Shown one piece after another: positions 4,860-8,040 of a stretch of DNA of 8,040 bases; position 1 is the first letter of the stretch, and every line of letters starts with the position of its first letter. The stretch lies in contig CAMFSS010000084.1 of NCBI GenBank assembly GCA_945983195.1, positions 1 through 8,040 on the forward strand, written 5' to 3'. The notes beneath the pieces were generated by a model. The model made no database searches. It was not told where the DNA came from and worked only from the letters and a program-made list of their open reading frames with translations. The position numbers and the translations under genes are program-made. This stretch comes from an uncultured Prevotellaceae bacterium (GTDB lineage: Bacteria > Bacteroidota > Bacteroidia > Bacteroidales > Muribaculaceae).

Positions 4860-6455
4860 ATGGCAAACGACAACAGCACTACATATTCTTATCGCAGCGA
4901 CGAGCCGCAACGATACCGCCAGCGGCCGCAGCACCAGCCGCAAATAACGAGCGAAACCGGCAAACTGCCTCCCAACGACACCGAACTTGAGGAGGCTGTG
5001 CTTGGTGCGCTGATGCTTGAAAAGGACGCCTACACTGTGATTTGCGACATTCTGAAGCCTGAGAGCTTCTACGATGCCCGCAACCAGAAGATATATGAGG
5101 CGGTGCAGACGCTTGGAGCGATGCAACGCCCCATCGACATGCTCACGGTGACCGAGCAGCTTCGCCTCAACGGCACGCTTCAGGATGTGGGTGGAGCATT
5201 GCGCATATCGGAGCTTACGGGTCGCGTGTCGTCGGCTGCCAATGTGGAGTATCACGCCCGCATCGTGGCGCAGAAGTATCTGGCACGCGAACTCATCAGC
5301 TTCTGCTCGGGAGTGCTTGAAAAGTCGTTTGACGAATCGAACGACGTAGACGACCTGCTGCAAGAGGCTGAGGGAAAGCTGTTTGAGATTACTCAGCACA
5401 ATGTGAAGAAGGACGTGACTCAGATTGACCCCATAATCAGCGAGGCAATAAAGAAGATTGAGGACGCATCGAACCGCGAAAGCGGACTGAGCGGACTTGA
5501 AACCGGCTTCCACGATCTGGACAAAGTGACTTCGGGCTGGCAGCCGAGCGACCTCATCATCATTGCTGCGCGCCCTGCCATGGGAAAGACGGCACTGGTG
5601 CTCTCAATGGCAAAAAACATGGCGGTGAACTACAACATACCCATTGCCGTGTTCTCGCTCGAAATGTCGAACCTCCAGCTCGTGAACCGCCTAATCTGCA
5701 ACGTGTGTGAGATTGAGGGTGAGAAAATCAAGAGCGGACAGCTATCGCGCCTTGAGTGGGACAAGCTCATGGGGCGCATAAAGCAGCTCTATTCGGCTCC
5801 GCTATTCATCGACGACACACCTTCGCTCTCGGTATTTGAATTGCGAACAAAAGCCCGCCGCCTTGTGCGCGAGCACAACATAAAGATGATAATCATCGAC
5901 TACCTTCAGCTCATGAATGCAAGCGGCATGAAATTCGGCAGCCGCGAGCAGGAGGTGAGCACCATATCGCGCTCACTCAAGCAGCTTGCCAAGGAGCTTT
6001 CGATTCCGGTGATTGCGCTGTCGCAGCTCAACCGCAGCGTGGAGAACCGCACCGACGGCAAGCGTCCGCAGCTCTCCGACCTTCGCGAGTCGGGAGCCAT
6101 AGAGCAGGATGCCGACATCGTGTGCTTCATGCACCGACCGGAATACTACACTAACTCGCGCGAGGCCGCAAGCGGCAACGACATTCGCGGACTGGCAGAA
6201 TTCATCATAGCCAAGCACCGCAGCGGCTCAGTGGGCGATGTGAAGATGCGCTTCCGCGCACAGTTTGCCCGCTTTGAGAACTGGGACGAGAACTACAACC
6301 TTGTGCAGAACACCTACGAGTCGAAGCTCTCGGGTGATGCAGCCGATGCCGGCGCAGGCGACGGAGCAGAACTGCCACCGCCACCTCCGGGCGACGTGCC
6401 GCTGCAAAACAGCGACTTCCTCATGGACCGTAACGATACACCCACACCGTTTTAA
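4860..6455 (+). CDS. dnaB: Replicative DNA helicase DnaB
   Basis: The product is the hexameric ATP-driven 5'-3' helicase that opens DNA at the replication fork and recruits primase. Its 531 residues are on the long side of the usual 450-520, because of a glutamine- and arginine-rich N-terminal extension (about residues 1-34) and an acidic and proline-rich tail (about 490-531, with five consecutive prolines). The DnaB N-terminal domain starts at LPPNDTELEEAVLGALML (36-53). The RecA-like motor carries Walker A AARPAMGKTA (236-245), Walker B MIIIDYLQLM (343-352), SQLNRSVENR (388-397), LSDLRESGAIEQDAD (405-419) and the arginine-finger segment KHRSGSVG (452-459). No intein is present. ATG 4860 fits, with no other start near the conserved domain. 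It is the first gene of an apparent operon with the glycosyltransferase (23-base gap) and radC. The tail probably serves protein contacts, which is inference. Confidence 0.98.
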   Translation: MANDNSTTYSYRSDEPQRYRQRPQHQPQITSETGKLPPNDTELEEAVLGALMLEKDAYTVICDILKPESFYDARNQKIYEAVQTLGAMQRPIDMLTVTEQLRLNGTLQDVGGALRISELTGRVSSAANVEYHARIVAQKYLARELISFCSGVLEKSFDESNDVDDLLQEAEGKLFEITQHNVKKDVTQIDPIISEAIKKIEDASNRESGLSGLETGFHDLDKVTSGWQPSDLIIIAARPAMGKTALVLSMAKNMAVNYNIPIAVFSLEMSNLQLVNRLICNVCEIEGEKIKSGQLSRLEWDKLMGRIKQLYSAPLFIDDTPSLSVFELRTKARRLVREHNIKMIIIDYLQLMNASGMKFGSREQEVSTISRSLKQLAKELSIPVIALSQLNRSVENRTDGKRPQLSDLRESGAIEQDADIVCFMHRPEYYTNSREAASGNDIRGLAEFIIAKHRSGSVGDVKMRFRAQFARFENWDENYNLVQNTYESKLSGDAADAGAGDGAELPPPPPGDVPLQNSDFLMDRNDTPTPF

Positions 6456-6478
6456 CCCAAATAGATCATTACACTGTT

Positions 6479-7477
6479 ATGCCATATTTTTCAGTTATAG
6501 TTCCGGTGTACAACCGCATCGACGAGGTGCGCGACCTGCTTGCGAGCCTCGCAGCACAGACCGAGCGCGATTTTGAGGTGGTGATTGTGGAGGACGGCTC
6601 CACGCTTCCCTGCAAGGAGGCAGTAGATGCCTACGCCGACAAGATTGCCATACAGTATTTCCACAAGAGCAACGAGGGACGCAGCATTGCCCGAAACTAT
6701 GGCATGGAGCATGCCAGGGGTGAATACTTCGTGTTTTTCGACTCCGACTGTGTAATTCCAGAGGACTATTTCGCCACACTTAAAGGAGCACTCGAGGCTG
6801 AATACACCGACTGCTTCGGCGGTCCGGATGCCGCCCACGACAGCTTCACCGATGTACAGAAGGCGATCAACTACTCTATGACATCATTCCTGACTACCGG
6901 CGGAATACGCGGAGGCAAGGTGAAACTCGAAAAATTCGTGCCCCGCTCATTCAACATGGGCTATTCGCGCCGCGTGTGGGAGAAGATAGGCGGATTCCGC
7001 GAAATGTTCTCGGAGGATATCGACATGAGCACCCGTGTGCGCAAAGCGGGTTTCGGAATACGTCTAATTCGAGAGGCTTTCGTATATCACAAGCGTCGCA
7101 CGTCAATCGCAAAGTTCTGTCGCCAGATTTATGTGTTTGGCATGTCGCGCATCACGCTAAAACTGCTCTACCCCGACTCGCTGAAGCCGGTACACTGCCT
7201 GCCTGCGGCGTTCGTGCTTGGCTCGCTTGCAATGGCAGTGCTTGCCATAGTGTGGAAGTGGTGGGCTATATTGCCTCTTGCAGCCTATCTGGCGGCAGTG
7301 TGGCTCACAGCCATAGTGTCGACCCGCAGCCTGAAGATAGGCACGCTTGCAGTGCTCACCAGTGTGATCCAGCTCGGAGGATATGGATTGGGGTTCATCA
7401 AGGCATATACATGGAAAATCCTTCTCCGCCACGGACGCAACATTGAAGAGGAGATTGAAATTCGCCGCGGCAAATAG
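6479..7477 (+). CDS. Family 2 glycosyltransferase with C-terminal membrane helices
   Basis: The product is a GT2 (GT-A fold) enzyme of 332 residues that transfers a sugar from a nucleotide donor, most likely to a lipid-linked or cell-surface glycan on the cytoplasmic face of the inner membrane. The N-terminus FSVIVPVYNR (4-13) is the classic GT2 opening. EDGS (38-41), the metal-binding DSD (88-90), GG-containing acceptor-loop sequence (FNMGYSRRVWEKIGGF, 158-173) and the catalytic-base motif EDID (179-182) complete the active site. Three hydrophobic segments follow at about 239-258, 262-281 and 286-305, then a basic and acidic tail. Donor and acceptor cannot be told from sequence. It starts 23 bases after dnaB and ends 33 bases before radC on the same strand with no promoter between, so it is probably co-transcribed, though the functional link to replication is not obvious. 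Base composition matches dnaB, so it appears resident. Confidence 0.93.
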   Translation: MPYFSVIVPVYNRIDEVRDLLASLAAQTERDFEVVIVEDGSTLPCKEAVDAYADKIAIQYFHKSNEGRSIARNYGMEHARGEYFVFFDSDCVIPEDYFATLKGALEAEYTDCFGGPDAAHDSFTDVQKAINYSMTSFLTTGGIRGGKVKLEKFVPRSFNMGYSRRVWEKIGGFREMFSEDIDMSTRVRKAGFGIRLIREAFVYHKRRTSIAKFCRQIYVFGMSRITLKLLYPDSLKPVHCLPAAFVLGSLAMAVLAIVWKWWAILPLAAYLAAVWLTAIVSTRSLKIGTLAVLTSVIQLGGYGLGFIKAYTWKILLRHGRNIEEEIEIRRGK

Positions 7478-7510
7478 TGGGCGGCAGTATAATACCGATT
7501 TTTTGGCAAT

Positions 7511-8040
7511 ATGGAGGAGAACAAGAAGCAAGCTGTGTATTCACGCGCAATGAAAGATCTTTCGGCTGACGAAATGCCGCGTGAGAAAGCACTGAAACAT
7601 GGATTTGAGGTGCTAACCGTGCCCGAACTCATGGCGATTTTAATTGGCAGCGGTTCGCGCGGCGAGAATGTGGTTGACCTGTGCAAGCGCATACTCGGCG
7701 ACTGCGACGGCCGTCTAAGCACGCTTGCCCGACACTCGGTGGCCGACCTGGTGAATCACTACCGCGGCGTAGGCGATGCCAAAGCCCTTATCATTCTTGC
7801 AGCACTTGAACTGTCGAGGCGCTATCACAGCGAGAATTTCGATGAACTTCCGCAGATTACGGGCAGCAAGGCCGCCTACGACTGCATTTGCCGAAAACTC
7901 AGCGACCTGCCTCACGAAGAGTTTTGGATTATCACGCTCAATCGCGCCAAGCGCGTCACCGGCAAATACCGTATCAGCCAGGGTGGCACGCGTGCGCCTG
8001 AGGTCGAGGGGAAAGTGGGGCTGCATAGGGGGGTCGCGCC
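7511..8040 (+). CDS. radC: RadC-family JAB1/MPN protein, 5' part
   Basis: ATG 7511 opens a frame of 176 codons that runs off the right edge. The N-terminal helix-hairpin-helix region is typical of RadC: MKDLSADEMPREKALKHGF (14-32), LTVPELMAILIGSGSRGENV (35-54) and YRGVGDAKALIILAALELSRR (84-104). The JAB1/MPN metalloprotease-like domain begins with EEFWIITLNRAKRVTGKYRI (136-155) and SQGGT (156-160). The catalytic HxH...D residues would lie beyond the window. RadC proteins were once linked to DNA repair, but that role is disputed and their function is not settled. From codon 161 (base 7991) the expected TVVDVK-type sequence is replaced by RAPEVEGKVGLHRGVA, which still aligns in frame but has G where T or C is expected in many codons. 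This looks like sequence error. Third gene of the dnaB operon by spacing. Confidence 0.92.
   Translation, partial: MEENKKQAVYSRAMKDLSADEMPREKALKHGFEVLTVPELMAILIGSGSRGENVVDLCKRILGDCDGRLSTLARHSVADLVNHYRGVGDAKALIILAALELSRRYHSENFDELPQITGSKAAYDCICRKLSDLPHEEFWIITLNRAKRVTGKYRISQGGTRAPEVEGKVGLHRGVA

Noticed and set aside
4653..5513. 286-codon minus-strand open frame opposite dnaB
   Set aside because: It lies antisense to the conserved DnaB N-terminal and motor domains, has no recognisable motif, and follows from the codon bias of dnaB.

Overview
The window looks like chromosomal DNA of a member of the Bacteroidales. The evidence is the set of promoters (perfect or near-perfect TAnnTTTG -7 boxes, three of them with a TTG or TTTG exactly 20 bases upstream), the absence of strong Shine-Dalgarno sequences, and proteins of Bacteroidetes type (cytidylate kinase, DnaB, DUF4143 ATPases, RadC). 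A gut lineage such as Muribaculaceae is a reasonable guess, but that is inference. Two kinds of DNA alternate. GC-richer housekeeping genes (cmk, tRNA-Leu, rubredoxin, dnaB, a glycosyltransferase, radC) are separated by AT-richer accessory DNA carrying decaying or mobile-looking genes.

Layout from left to right. Bases 1-271 hold no convincing gene; they contain a leftward -7 box and a two-copy imperfect tandem repeat of about 62 bases. The repeat ends exactly where the surviving C-terminal third of a DUF4143 ATPase gene begins (272-595, +). A possible 29-residue membrane peptide (716-805, +) is followed by a strong terminator hairpin (833-876). On the minus strand lies a second, unrelated DUF4143-type ATPase (876-2105), cut by one in-frame TGA. 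Its promoter overlaps a perfect 13-bp inverted repeat that may be an operator. cmk (2315-3010, +) diverges from it. Next come a promoter, tRNA-Leu(TAA) (3192-3275) and a bidirectional terminator that also serves the convergent rubredoxin gene (3403-3567, -).

The most interesting part is 3723-4689. A 60-residue protein and a GNAT acetyltransferase overlap by one base (TAATG) behind their own promoter, in the layout of a toxin-antitoxin pair. The pair is bracketed by two direct copies of a 28-base sequence that differ at one position. The second copy abuts the dnaB promoter, so the pair may have been inserted upstream of an essential gene, or the repeat may be a shared control element.

From 4701 to the right end there is one apparent operon: replicative helicase dnaB, a membrane-anchored family 2 glycosyltransferase, and the start of radC, with gaps of 23 and 33 bases. 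radC runs off the window. Its last 50 bases no longer match the conserved RadC sequence and look like poor-quality sequence.
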